From NCBI RefSeq assembly GCF_040654855.1, contig NZ_JBFAIU010000006.1, positions 6,398-70,397 on the forward strand: a stretch of DNA of 64,000 bases. The letters run 5' to 3'. The notes beneath the pieces were generated by a model. It worked only from the letters and a program-made list of their open reading frames with translations, was not told the DNA's origin and made no database searches. Within the stretch, counting starts at the first letter, position 1, and every line of letters starts with the position of its first letter. Positions 24,657 to 32,842 of this stretch are shown here, in pieces. The translations under genes and the position numbers were made by a program. Source of the DNA: Asanoa sp040654855 (lineage in GTDB: Bacteria > Actinomycetota > Actinomycetes > Mycobacteriales > Micromonosporaceae).

Positions 24657-26135
24657 ATGGGCAAGGATGTGTCGCCGGTTCCTTTCTCTCGCGAGGACCG
24701 CGTCCGGTATCGGCAGAAAGTTAGGCGGTGTCTCGATGTCTTCGCGCTGATGCTCGACGACTTCGAGTTCGACGCCGAACGGCCGACGACGGGTCTGGAG
24801 ATCGAGCTCAACCTGGTCGACAAAGACGCCGAGCCAGCCATGCGCAACGCGGAGATCCTCGCCAACCTGGCGGATCCGACGTTCCAGACCGAGCTCGGAC
24901 AGTTCAATTTGGAGTTGAACGCCCGGCCGCGACTGATCGAGGGCGACGGTTTCGCCGACTACCAGCACGACATCCAGGCGAGCATCGGACGCGCGGAGGA
25001 CCGGGCCAACAAGGCCGACGCGACCATCGTGCTGATCGGGATCCTGCCCACGCTCACACCGCGCCACCTGGTGCTCGGCAACCTGTCCAGCAACGAGCGC
25101 TACTGGGCGCTCAACGAGCAGATCGTCGCGGCCCGCGGTGAGGACATCGGGCTCGACATCCGTGGTGTCGAACGGTTACAGACGTTCACGGACTCCATCG
25201 CGCCGGAGTCGGCGTGCACCAGCGTGCAGTTCCACCTGCAGGTCGCGCCGGACACGTTCGCCGACTACTGGAACGCCGCGCAGTCGATCGCCGGCATCCA
25301 GGTCGGGATCGGGGCCAATTCCCCTTATCTCTACGGGAAGCAGCTCTGGGCGGAGACCCGGATCGCGCTGTTCGAGCAGGCCACCGACACGCGTCCGGAC
25401 GAGCTGAAATCACAGGGTGTACGCCCGCGGGTGTGGTTCGGTGAGCGGTGGATCACGTCCATCTTCGACCTGTTCGAGGAGAACGTGCGCTACTTTCCAC
25501 CGTTGCTGCCGATCACCGACGACGAGGACCCGGTCGAGGTGCTCCACAACGGCGGTGTGCCCCGGCTCGGCGAGCTGCGGCTACACAACGGCACCGTCTA
25601 TCGCTGGAACCGCCCCGTCTACGACATCACCAACGGTCGCCCGCACCTGCGGGTGGAGAACCGCGTGCTGCCGGCCGGCCCGACCGTGGTCGACATGCTG
25701 GCCAACGCGGCGTTCTACTTCGGACTCGTCCGCGACCTGGCCGAGGCCGACCGTCCGATTTGGAGCCAACTGCCGTTCACTAAGGCCGAGGAGAACTTCC
25801 ACGCGGCGGCCCGGCGTGGCCTCGACGCCCGGGTCTACTGGCCGCGGCACGGCGAGGTCCGCATCGCCGACCTCGTGCCGGACGTGCTCCTGCCGCGGGC
25901 GGCGGCCGGGCTCGACCGGTTCGGCGTGGCCCCGCACTACCGTGACCAGCTGCTGACCGTCATCGCGGAGCGGTGTCGCACCGGGCAGAACGGCGCGGCC
26001 TGGCAGACGGCGATGGTCCGCGCGGCCGAACGCAAGCGCGGTCTCGACCGCACGACGGCCCTGCACCACATGCTCACCCGCTACGGTGAGCTACAGCGCA
26101 CCAACGATCCGGTGCACACCTGGCCGATCGACTAG
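24657..26135 (+). CDS. Glutamate-cysteine ligase family 2-like protein
   Basis: A 492-residue protein of the GCS2 superfamily, ATP-dependent carboxylate-amine ligases that include EgtA-like and uncharacterised actinobacterial members. The N-terminal TGLEIELNLVDKDAEPA segment and the FNLELNARPRLIEG strand supply the acidic metal/ATP ligands, and the SVQFHLQV and WGER-like (VWFGERWITS) segments follow. No signal peptide. A GGGGAGGG site decides ATG 24657. The acceptor cannot be assigned, and a role in mycothiol or ergothioneine synthesis is not shown by the neighbours. Its stop shares CTAG with the convergent gene. Confidence 0.8.
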   Translation: MGKDVSPVPFSREDRVRYRQKVRRCLDVFALMLDDFEFDAERPTTGLEIELNLVDKDAEPAMRNAEILANLADPTFQTELGQFNLELNARPRLIEGDGFADYQHDIQASIGRAEDRANKADATIVLIGILPTLTPRHLVLGNLSSNERYWALNEQIVAARGEDIGLDIRGVERLQTFTDSIAPESACTSVQFHLQVAPDTFADYWNAAQSIAGIQVGIGANSPYLYGKQLWAETRIALFEQATDTRPDELKSQGVRPRVWFGERWITSIFDLFEENVRYFPPLLPITDDEDPVEVLHNGGVPRLGELRLHNGTVYRWNRPVYDITNGRPHLRVENRVLPAGPTVVDMLANAAFYFGLVRDLAEADRPIWSQLPFTKAEENFHAAARRGLDARVYWPRHGEVRIADLVPDVLLPRAAAGLDRFGVAPHYRDQLLTVIAERCRTGQNGAAWQTAMVRAAERKRGLDRTTALHHMLTRYGELQRTNDPVHTWPID

Positions 26136-27244
26136 CTGGTCGTTTCCTCTTCGTTGCGGCGCCCGAAGCGGCGCTTGCGTTCCGGCTTCGGCGCCGGGGT
26201 CTCGCCCGGCGCGGTGCCCTCCGGCCACAGTGGAGTGGCGACGGGGGTGCGCGCCAGGTCGTCCTCGTCGCTTGCCGCCGCGTGGGTTTTGTAGCTGGGC
26301 TCGCCCGGGCTGTCGTCGGCGGCGCTGTCGCGTTGGGCCGGCACCGTGACCCCGGTGCGGTCGGCCCGCTGCGCGAGGGTGGTGACCAGCACCGAACCGG
26401 CCAGGCCCGCCAGCACCGCGTACGGCGCCAGCAGGTGTGCCGACATCTGTTCCGGCCGGATGCCGGCCAGCCTTGGTGCCGCCAGGAAGTAGGCCGCCGC
26501 CACGACCAGCGGGCCCGCGATGCCGGAAACGGCCGCGCCGACGCGGTGGAACGGGTCGCGCGCCGGGCCTCGGGCGACCAGCGCGCCGATCACGAACGCG
26601 GCGCCCAGTGCGAGCGCCGCACCGGGCCAGTAGAGGTAGTCGCGGAACCAGAAGGCCTCGCTGCCGCTGGTGATCTGCCAGACGCCGAGTTGGGCCGGCG
26701 GCTGGTCGCCGCCCGAGACCACCCCCTCGATCACCGAGACCACCGCCAGCAGCCAGAGCCAGCCGACCGTCGCGATGACGTTGCGGGCGGCCGCGCGCGA
26801 CGACAGCGACCAGAGCGCGAAGATGAGGCCGAGCAGGACACCGATCACCGCGTAGCCCGCGGCGATGGTCTGCGGCGAGAACGTGTCGGCGCGCACGGCG
26901 GCGCGGGCCGGCACGGCCACCAGCGCGACGGTGACCAGCGCACCGACCGCGGCGGCGACGACCAGCGACAGGCGACCGAGGAACGCGGCCGTGGGCGGCT
27001 CGCCCTCGGCATCGGCCTCCTCGGTGAGCCGGTGTGCACCGATCGCGCCAGCGACGGTCGAGGTCGCCGCGATCCACGCCGCCCAGGCGAGGCTCGCCGC
27101 CCAGGCTGCTTCGCCGACCCGGTCGGACGCCGGCAGCCAGGTGATGATGCCCAGGCCGTAGCCGAGGCCGAGCTGCGCGGCGCCGGCGCAGGCGGCAACG
27201 CCGATCGCCGCGGCGATCGATCCTCCCCAGCCTCGTACGGCCAT
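26132..27244 (-). CDS. Polytopic membrane protein, unknown function
   Basis: A 370-residue protein with about eight hydrophobic segments (for example GGSIAAAIGVAACAGAAQLG, VVAAAVGALVTVALVAV and LVVAAAYFLAA). A charged cytoplasmic tail of about 80 residues ends in RKRRFGRRNEEETTS. No family motif is recognised. ATG 27244 is chosen because TACGCT on the minus strand (27252-27257) ends seven bases upstream. It is divergent from the one-PASTA membrane protein, separated by 130 bases, and overlaps the GCS2-like gene by the shared CTAG. Confidence 0.75.
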   Translation of the reverse strand: MAVRGWGGSIAAAIGVAACAGAAQLGLGYGLGIITWLPASDRVGEAAWAASLAWAAWIAATSTVAGAIGAHRLTEEADAEGEPPTAAFLGRLSLVVAAAVGALVTVALVAVPARAAVRADTFSPQTIAAGYAVIGVLLGLIFALWSLSSRAAARNVIATVGWLWLLAVVSVIEGVVSGGDQPPAQLGVWQITSGSEAFWFRDYLYWPGAALALGAAFVIGALVARGPARDPFHRVGAAVSGIAGPLVVAAAYFLAAPRLAGIRPEQMSAHLLAPYAVLAGLAGSVLVTTLAQRADRTGVTVPAQRDSAADDSPGEPSYKTHAAASDEDDLARTPVATPLWPEGTAPGETPAPKPERKRRFGRRNEEETTS

Positions 27245-27374
27245 GCGGGGCAGCGTAGCGTCCACCCGCATGGTGGGCGAGTCTTGGCTGGCCCCCGGGG
27301 CCAGCAGGAGGCGGGTTCGCACCCGGCAGGCTAGGGTCTGTGCCGGACAGGACCCGGCGGCGAAGGGATCGAGC

Positions 27375-28271
27375 ATGGCCGACCAGCCCGAGGACCCGCC
27401 CGCGCGGCGTGGTGCCGGCTCGGACGACCAGGATCAGCCGCTCGACCGGACAGCACCGTTCGACCCGATCCGCGACGACGACGAGCCGGCCACGGACGGC
27501 CGGACCGACGACGCGGCCGCGGAGACCCAGCGGCTGCCGGACGATCCCGACCGCACCGCGCGGATCGAGCCCACCGCCGACGACCGCACCACGCAGATGT
27601 CGCCGGTCGACCGCGGGGTGCCACCCGAGGACGACCGCACCACCCGGATCCAGCAGTCGACACCGCGCAACGCGACGCCGCCGGAGGACCCGGCCTGGGC
27701 CGGTCGCGCCGGCGTGCCGGAGCGCGGCGGTCCGGGCGAGCCGCCCGACGACGGACCACCCGACGGCTACGAACCGGCCGCGCCCGGCGGCGGCTCCCGC
27801 TGGTGGATGCCGATCCTGATCGGCATCATCGCGCTGGTCCTGCTCGGCGTGCTCGCGTTCGGCCTCTGGCTGATCCTGCGCGGCGACGACACGCCGGCCT
27901 CGGAGCCGACCCGCACGACCCCGGCCGCGACCACGCCGGCCCCGACCACCGCGGCCCCGACAACGCCGGCGCCCACACCGACCGCGACCACACCGGCGGC
28001 GGTGACCGTGCCGATCCTCGAAGGGCTGACCGTCGAGGAGGCGACCCAGCGCCTCTCCGCGCTGGGCTTGTCGGCGCGACTGAACTACGTCGACTCCAAC
28101 CGCCCGGCCGGCACGGTCGTCGGGTCAAACCCGGCACCCAACGCCCAGGTCCCGAGCGGCACGGCGGTCACCATGGACGTCTCGTCGGGCCCGCGCCCGA
28201 CCACGGAGCCACCGTCGCCGACGGTGAACCCGACCCTGACCTCTTCCCCGAGCATCCCGCCCGGTCCGTAA
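27375..28271 (+). CDS. Single-pass membrane protein with one PASTA domain
   Basis: A 298-residue protein: a long acidic cytoplasmic N terminus (about residues 1-140), one membrane span (WWMPILIGIIALVLLGVLAF), a Thr/Pro/Ala-rich linker, one PASTA domain (about 210-275: VPILEGLTVEEATQRL, AGTVVGSNPAPNAQVPSG) and a Pro/Ser-rich tail. PASTA domains bind peptidoglycan fragments. There is no kinase domain. The cytoplasmic part repeats DRTxxI/M three times (DRTARI, DRTTQM, DRTTRI), which look like phospho-Thr/FHA ligand sites. A GAAGGGA site precedes ATG 27375. Confidence 0.8.
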   Translation: MADQPEDPPARRGAGSDDQDQPLDRTAPFDPIRDDDEPATDGRTDDAAAETQRLPDDPDRTARIEPTADDRTTQMSPVDRGVPPEDDRTTRIQQSTPRNATPPEDPAWAGRAGVPERGGPGEPPDDGPPDGYEPAAPGGGSRWWMPILIGIIALVLLGVLAFGLWLILRGDDTPASEPTRTTPAATTPAPTTAAPTTPAPTPTATTPAAVTVPILEGLTVEEATQRLSALGLSARLNYVDSNRPAGTVVGSNPAPNAQVPSGTAVTMDVSSGPRPTTEPPSPTVNPTLTSSPSIPPGP

Positions 28272-28921
28272 CAGGTCCCGGTCCGATCGGCCCAGCCCAG
28301 GGTCGGATGGTGCGCGACCCGTCGGCGGTCGACCTGCTCGCTAGCCTGCGCGCCGCGGGCGCCAGCCCTGCCACAGGGACGTCGAACCTTGCGGCAGTAT
28401 GCGCAGTTCGATTAGCAGCGCGGGCCACTCCTGGTCGCGCGCGGCCACTCCGCCGACCCACGATCGGGCCTGGCGCCACGACGCACATACACACCGGATA
28501 CCGGGTCGAAAGCCACGACTGCGCGGATGTGGTGGGAGCGCTGCCTCGGGTGGTGGGACCACGACCGCGAGGATTCGTCGGCTCAGATGCCCGGGACTCG
28601 CTTGGAATGCCGACCGAGCGAGCCTGGCGGGAGCGTTGCCTCGCGCGCGTTGCCGGAGCGGTGCGGGATGGCCGCACTCGCTCGGGTCGCCGCGCCCTCG
28701 CGTAACCCTGGCACGAGCGCTGCCTCGGACGGCGGGAGTCGCTTGGGTCGCGAGGACAGCGCGCGTTGCCGGAAGCGGTGTGCAGGATGGCCGCACTTGC
28801 TCGGGTCGCCCCGCCCCCCGCGCGGATCGCACGAGCGTTCCCCGGACCGCGGGATTCGTCCGGGTCGCCACGACCGCGTGCCTCGCCGGACGGGCGCCCC
28901 GGACGGCGAGACACCCCTGGG
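28272..28921. repeat. Gene-free spacer with degenerate direct repeats
   Basis: No convincing gene between two convergent genes. The right half carries imperfect direct repeats. A segment of about 60 bases at 28643-28702 (GCGCGCGTTGCCGGAGCGGT onward) recurs at 28760-28823 with small differences. A shorter GCACGAGCG or GGGAGCG-(T/C)TGCC motif recurs near 28628, 28711 and 28828. The composition resembles the 1.7-2.5 kb array but the unit differs. Confidence 0.55.
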
Positions 28922-29719
28922 TTACCAGCCGCGGCGGCGGTTGAGGACTACCGCGATGCCGATCGCGGAGATAAGCATGCCGACGATTCCCGAGTAGATC
29001 AGCGGCTGGGCATAAGCGACCGGCTCTGGGTCGGTCGTCGCGCCGGCCGGCACACCCGCGCCCGGTGTCGCGGCCGTCGACGGACGGTCCGGGAACAGCT
29101 CGTCCAAACCCCTGGTGTCCGCCGGCGACGGCGTCGGTGTCCGGCGATGCCGCATCGTCGGCGACGGCGACGGCGATGCCGGCCGCGGCTGGGGCTCCGG
29201 CGCGACGGCGGTCGGTGGTGGCGGAGCGATGGTCGGTGGCGCCGGCACCATGGGCGGCACGGGTGCCGCACCGCCGGGCGGCACGGGCGCGGCACCGCCG
29301 GGCGCCTCCACGCCCGGCGCCGGCTCGGCCGGTGCGGGCTCGTCGCCGGGTCGGGGATCGTCGGGGGCCGGCTCGTCCGGCTCTTCAGGGTCGTACCACC
29401 CGCCTGGGTCGACCGGCTGCCTGACCAGCCCCGTCGCGGGCAGCCCGGGCACCGCGACCGGACGCAGCGGGTCCAGGTAGCGCCAGGCCGGCGACGGGAG
29501 CAGCGAGGTCACCGGCGGCGCCAGGCTCTCCACATCGGGCACGCCCGCGATGCCCGGCAGCGTGCCGGGCACGACCGGCTCCGCCGCGGCGCGGGCGGTG
29601 GCGAGCGCGACGCCAGGCAGAGCGGCGCCGGGCAAAACGACGCCGCCGATGATGAAAGCGGCGGCCGCGAGATGCACCTGGACACAGCGGATCAGCGGTC
29701 GCGCCGGTGGCTTGACCAT
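28922..29719 (-). CDS. Secreted or membrane-anchored proline-rich protein
   Basis: A 265-residue exported protein. An N-terminal signal (VHLAAAAFIIGGVVLPGAAL) is followed by a low-complexity Pro/Ala/Glu/Asp-rich region and a C-terminal membrane span (IVGMLISAIGIAVVLNRRRGW) with a basic tail. The C-terminal layout resembles a cell-wall sorting signal, but no LPxTG or LAxTG motif precedes the span, so I read it as membrane-anchored. No family is recognised. A GGGGGT site precedes the ATG, and an inverted repeat GACCCC/GGGGTC (29724-29743) overlaps the leader. Confidence 0.65.
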   Translation of the reverse strand: MVKPPARPLIRCVQVHLAAAAFIIGGVVLPGAALPGVALATARAAAEPVVPGTLPGIAGVPDVESLAPPVTSLLPSPAWRYLDPLRPVAVPGLPATGLVRQPVDPGGWYDPEEPDEPAPDDPRPGDEPAPAEPAPGVEAPGGAAPVPPGGAAPVPPMVPAPPTIAPPPPTAVAPEPQPRPASPSPSPTMRHRRTPTPSPADTRGLDELFPDRPSTAATPGAGVPAGATTDPEPVAYAQPLIYSGIVGMLISAIGIAVVLNRRRGW

Positions 29720-29827
29720 GTGTGACCCCCAGGAATAGGGGTCCTGGTCACGCCCGGGAAGAACTGTTCGGTGGGTATGTCCACTCTAGGCCCGCGCGGC
29801 TGCGCGCAGGCCCGGAACGCGAAAGCG

Positions 29828-30103
29828 TCAGCCCACCCGCGCCGGCACCGGCGCACCGATGCGGCGGGGCGCCGCGCGTAGGTCATTCGGCGAGCGCAGC
29901 TGCCGGAGGCCGTTGACCTGGACGAAGATCGAGCGCCGCTCGACCGCGTCGCCGGCCGCGTTGAGCTCGTAGCCGTCGAGCCAGACCCAGCCGTCGTACG
30001 TCGGCCAGTCGTGCACGCGGATCACGCGGAAGAGAAGCGGGTCGATGAACTGGACGCTCGCCGCGCGCGTCACGTGCAGCACGTCACCGGAGCGGGGAAG
30101 CAC
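29828..30103 (-). CDS. Small conserved hypothetical protein, 91 aa
   Basis: A short soluble protein without signal or membrane segment. The centre (VIRVHDWPTYDGWVWLDGYE) has several Trp and Tyr residues in a likely beta-sheet, followed by NAAGDAVERRSIFVQVNGLR. I do not recognise a function. The GTG start at 30103 has an AGGAG site six bases upstream. It is divergent from the helix-turn-helix/DUF397 pair across a 329-base spacer. Confidence 0.7.
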   Translation of the reverse strand: MLPRSGDVLHVTRAASVQFIDPLLFRVIRVHDWPTYDGWVWLDGYELNAAGDAVERRSIFVQVNGLRQLRSPNDLRAAPRRIGAPVPARVG

Positions 30104-30432
30104 ATCTACTCCTGTTCCGAAGCCGAATGATCGGGAGGACTCAGAAAAGGACCGCCGGGGCAGAGCTGATCTTTCAGAAACGCTGAGTAACCCGCGGCAT
30201 ACGTAGAGAGTGCACCAACAACATGATCAATGCAAGTTGCACTTTGGTAGTGCTTTCGTGGCCTCTTGCGGCCGCAATGGTCCTTGATGTCCGACCGATC
30301 AGCGCGTCAGACTGAGGTTGCATCACTCAGCGACCGTCGCAATCGCGCAACTCGCCGCGTTCGTCCGATTTGGTCCGTTCCTGCGGCGGGTGCGGACGCT
30401 ACCCAAATCCGCACCTGTCCGGAGGTGACCCG
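30104..30432. promoter_or_regulatory. AT-richer divergent control region
   Basis: No gene. This spacer between the 91-aa gene and the HTH gene is clearly less GC-rich than its surroundings around 30170-30300. It holds an inverted repeat AGTGCA (30209-30214) / TGCACT (30238-30243). It ends in a GGAGGTGA ribosome site at 30421-30428. Confidence 0.5.
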
Positions 30433-31314
30433 GTGACCGAACGCCGGAGCCCGACCATCCGCCGCCGGCGGCTAGGCGCCGAGCTACGTCGCCGCCGCGA
30501 GGCGGCGGGCGTCACCATCGACGGGGTCGCTGACCGGCTGGAATGTTCCGCGTCGAAGATCTCGCGGATCGAGACCGGCCACACGTCGGCGACCCCGCGC
30601 GATGTCCGGGACATGCTGGCCATCTATGGCATCACCGGCCCGGAATGCGAAGAGCTGGTGCAGATCGCCCGTGAGGCGAGACAGAAAGGCTGGTGGCATC
30701 CGTACGGCGCGGTGCTCGCCGGCGCCTATGTCGGCCTCGAGGCCGCCGCCCATTCGATCCGCGCGTACGAACACCAGGTCGTGCCCGGCCTCCTGCAGAC
30801 CGAGGACTATGCCAAGGCGATGATCCGCGCTGCGCGACCCGACTTCACGGCAGATGATGTAGACCGTCGGGTGAGTGTCCGTCGCGCACGTCAGTCGTTA
30901 TTGAACGAGGACGACCCGATCGACCTGTGGTTCGTTCTGGATGAGGCTGTGGTGAGCCGGCCTGTAGGCGGTGACGCCGTCATGCGGGCCCAACTCGAAA
31001 GGCTTGTGAAGGCGGCAGAGTTTCCAAATGTGACCTTGCAGATCCTGCCGTTCGAGGCAGGTGCTCACGCCGGCATGGACGGCACGTTCGCCATTCTGGA
31101 GTTCCCCGAGCCGAGTGACCCCGAGGTGGTCTACGCGGAGAACGCCACCGGGGGCCTCTTCATCGAGAAGAGCGACGAGTTGCGGAAGTACGTCTTCATC
31201 TTCGACCACATCCGTGCGGCCGCACTCCGCCCCGAGGAGTCGGTCGCCTACATCGAAAAGCTAGCTAAGGAGCCACTGTGGAAGGCGAGACCAAGGGGTT
31301 TGCTGTCGACCTGA
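30433..31314 (+). CDS. Helix-turn-helix regulator with DUF5753 domain
   Basis: A 293-residue protein: XRE-type HTH at about residues 12-68 (LRRRREAAGVTIDGVADRL, SKISRIETG), then the DUF5753 domain characteristic of actinomycete regulators (YEHQVVPGLLQTEDYAKAMI, LPFEAGAHAGMDGTFAILEFPEP, then VVYAEN). These genes are typically paired with a small DUF397 partner and influence development or antibiotic production. GTG 30433 is fixed by the GGAGGTGA site five bases upstream; the longer frame is unlikely. The DUF397 gene overlaps its end by 37 bases. Confidence 0.93.
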   Translation: MTERRSPTIRRRRLGAELRRRREAAGVTIDGVADRLECSASKISRIETGHTSATPRDVRDMLAIYGITGPECEELVQIAREARQKGWWHPYGAVLAGAYVGLEAAAHSIRAYEHQVVPGLLQTEDYAKAMIRAARPDFTADDVDRRVSVRRARQSLLNEDDPIDLWFVLDEAVVSRPVGGDAVMRAQLERLVKAAEFPNVTLQILPFEAGAHAGMDGTFAILEFPEPSDPEVVYAENATGGLFIEKSDELRKYVFIFDHIRAAALRPEESVAYIEKLAKEPLWKARPRGLLST

Positions 31315-31502
31315 CCGGCGCGGTCTGGCAGAAGAGCACGCGTAGCGGGCCCAACTGCGACAACTGCGTCGAGGTCGCCTTCGTGCCCGGTGCCGTAGCC
31401 GTGCGGGATTCGAAGAACCCGACCGGCCCGGCGTTGCTGTTCACCATCGACGAGTGGGACGCCTTCGTCGGCGGTGCCAAGGACGGCGAGTTCGACCTGT
31501 AA
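31278..31502 (+). CDS. DUF397 small partner protein
   Basis: A 74-residue DUF397 protein with the typical WQKSTRSGPNCDNCVEVA core, VAVRDSKNPTGPALLFT and a C-terminal EWDAFVGGAKDGEFDL. It overlaps the preceding HTH gene in another frame, so the two are translationally coupled. In known pairs the small protein modulates the regulator in an anti-activator or toxin-antitoxin-like manner; which applies here is not visible. GTG start after AAGGAG. Confidence 0.93.
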   Translation: MEGETKGFAVDLTGAVWQKSTRSGPNCDNCVEVAFVPGAVAVRDSKNPTGPALLFTIDEWDAFVGGAKDGEFDL

Positions 31503-31534
31503 GTCAGTACGAAAAAGCCCCGATTCGACCTGCG

Positions 31535-31566
31535 CCAGGCGCTCTCCAGCCCCGGAGGGCGCCTGG
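31535..31566 (+). terminator. Hairpin after the DUF397 gene
   Basis: Thirteen-base stem, CCAGGCGCTCTCC with GGAGGGCGCCTGG (one G-T pair), and a six-base loop. It lies 33 bases after the stop and probably ends the HTH/DUF397 transcript. Confidence 0.65.
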
Positions 31567-31676
31567 TTCGTTACAGGGAACCCGGCACCGTCGTTGTACC
31601 AGAAGACACGGCAGACGCCAGGTCAACCCGCCGAGCGGGTTAATCCGAACGAGCAGGCAGGCGACAAGGAATGACC

Positions 31677-32069
31677 ATGCCCGACAATCTCGGAAACGGT
31701 TCGGCGACGCAGGAGCGCTTCACCGGCCCGTACCGCAAGACCCGGCGCGAAGCCTCCCTGACCATCGAGGCGCCGGCGGAGCGTGAGCCCGAGCGGGTCG
31801 TCCGCCAGGGCCTGCCGTCGGACCTCAGTGCCGGCAACGGCGCGGGGGAGCGGCCGGCGCTGCCGTCCCTCGAGCCGGTCTACCCGGTGCAGTGGGCCAA
31901 CCCGGAGCAGGAGGCCCTGATCGCGGATCACCCGCTGCTCCGCGGCCTGCTGCTGGAGCTGCCGCCGAAGGGGAGCATCCCCACCGCCGGCTGGCTGGAC
32001 CGCTGGTTCGAGGCCGCGCGCTCCATCCTGGAGCTGCTATACCTGCAGGACGCCAACCGGCCGCGCTAG
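31677..32069 (+). CDS. Hypothetical soluble protein, 130 aa
   Basis: I do not recognise it. The N-terminal half is polar and probably disordered (QERFTGPYRKTRREASL). The C-terminal half has a compact helical segment (HPLLRGLLLELPPKGSIPTA, WLDRWFEAARSILELLYLQ). AAGGA six bases upstream favours ATG 31677 over ATG 31671. Its 3' end overlaps the convergent membrane-protein gene by 33 bases. Confidence 0.6.
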   Translation: MPDNLGNGSATQERFTGPYRKTRREASLTIEAPAEREPERVVRQGLPSDLSAGNGAGERPALPSLEPVYPVQWANPEQEALIADHPLLRGLLLELPPKGSIPTAGWLDRWFEAARSILELLYLQDANRPR

Positions 32070-32636
32070 GCGGAGGCGTTCCGGCTGGGCCACGGCACCC
32101 TCGGCGAGACGGCTGTGCCGCAGCGCGTCGCGCACACCGATGCCGGTGACCATCAGCCCGGCCGCCGTGAGCACCACACCGAGCACCGCGGGCACGGTCA
32201 GCGCGACCAGGCCGGCGGCGGCCAGCACGGCCGCCACCCCGGCCAGCGCGGTGACCTGGATCGGCAGGGCGAGCAACGGATGCGCGGCCGCGGCGCGCAG
32301 ACCGGGCGGCGCGGGAGTGTGCGGCGCCGTCGCGAAGGCGGCGGCTCCGCGCCGCACCCGGCCCAGCCGGCGCGCCGAGACCGCGGCCACCGCCAGGGCC
32401 GGCACCCACAGCGGCAGCACCGCGGGCATGAGGTCGTCGTAACCGGCCAGTCCCGCGAGGCCGATCGCGGCCAGGACCACGAGCAGACCCACCACCAACA
32501 GTTGGAGCCGTGCCGCGCGGCGGCGCAGCTGTGCGGCGGTGGTGGCGCGCGGCAGTAGGTCGACGAGCCCGGCCGCGGCGAGCGCGGCGGCGGCGATGGC
32601 GGCGGTCAGTGCCAGATCGGTCCCCATGGGATACAT
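32037..32636 (-). CDS. Small polytopic membrane protein
   Basis: A 199-residue protein with about five hydrophobic segments (ALTAAIAAAALAAAGLVDLL, LLVVGLLVVLAAIGLAGLA, LPLWVPALAVAAV, then two near the C terminus). An Arg-rich stretch follows the first span. No family recognised. The start may be ATG 32636 or ATG 32627. A perfect 16-bp palindrome lies directly upstream of 32636. Confidence 0.62.
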   Translation of the reverse strand: MYPMGTDLALTAAIAAAALAAAGLVDLLPRATTAAQLRRRAARLQLLVVGLLVVLAAIGLAGLAGYDDLMPAVLPLWVPALAVAAVSARRLGRVRRGAAAFATAPHTPAPPGLRAAAAHPLLALPIQVTALAGVAAVLAAAGLVALTVPAVLGVVLTAAGLMVTGIGVRDALRHSRLAEGAVAQPERLRLARPVGVLQV

Positions 32637-32652
32637 GGTTCGCCGGCGAACC
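32637..32652. promoter_or_regulatory. Perfect palindrome GGTTCGCCGGCGAACC
   Basis: A 16-bp perfect palindrome abutting the start codon of the membrane-protein gene, in the divergent spacer before the subtilase. An operator role is plausible; no known consensus is recognised. Confidence 0.4.
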
Positions 32653-32774
32653 ACCCCAGCACATCCGGGCCGCCCCCGGTCACACCCGCATAGGTCACCC
32701 GTAGGGGGCAGGCGGGTGATATAGAAAATTCGACATCTATTCACATCTCCCCACGCGGCATAGCCTCACCCAAA

Positions 32775-32826
32775 GATCGGTGGACGCCGATATCCCGTCA
32801 CGAACGGGACGGCGGGTCCACCGATC
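32775..32826 (+). promoter_or_regulatory. 5' leader stem-loop of the subtilase mRNA
   Basis: Perfect 11-bp outer stem GATCGGTGGAC/GTCCACCGATC (32775-32785 and 32816-32826) with an inner TCCCGT/ACGGGA stem. A TAGCCT box at 32761-32766 would start transcription at or near the first base of the stem. The purine-rich ribosome site follows the stem directly. It could stabilise the message or gate ribosome access. Confidence 0.55.
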
Positions 32827-32842
32827 GGAGGGGAGGAGGGAG

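Noticed and set aside
28922..29719. Sortase-anchored surface protein
   Set aside because: It has a C-terminal span and basic tail, but no LPxTG or LAxTG motif before the span.
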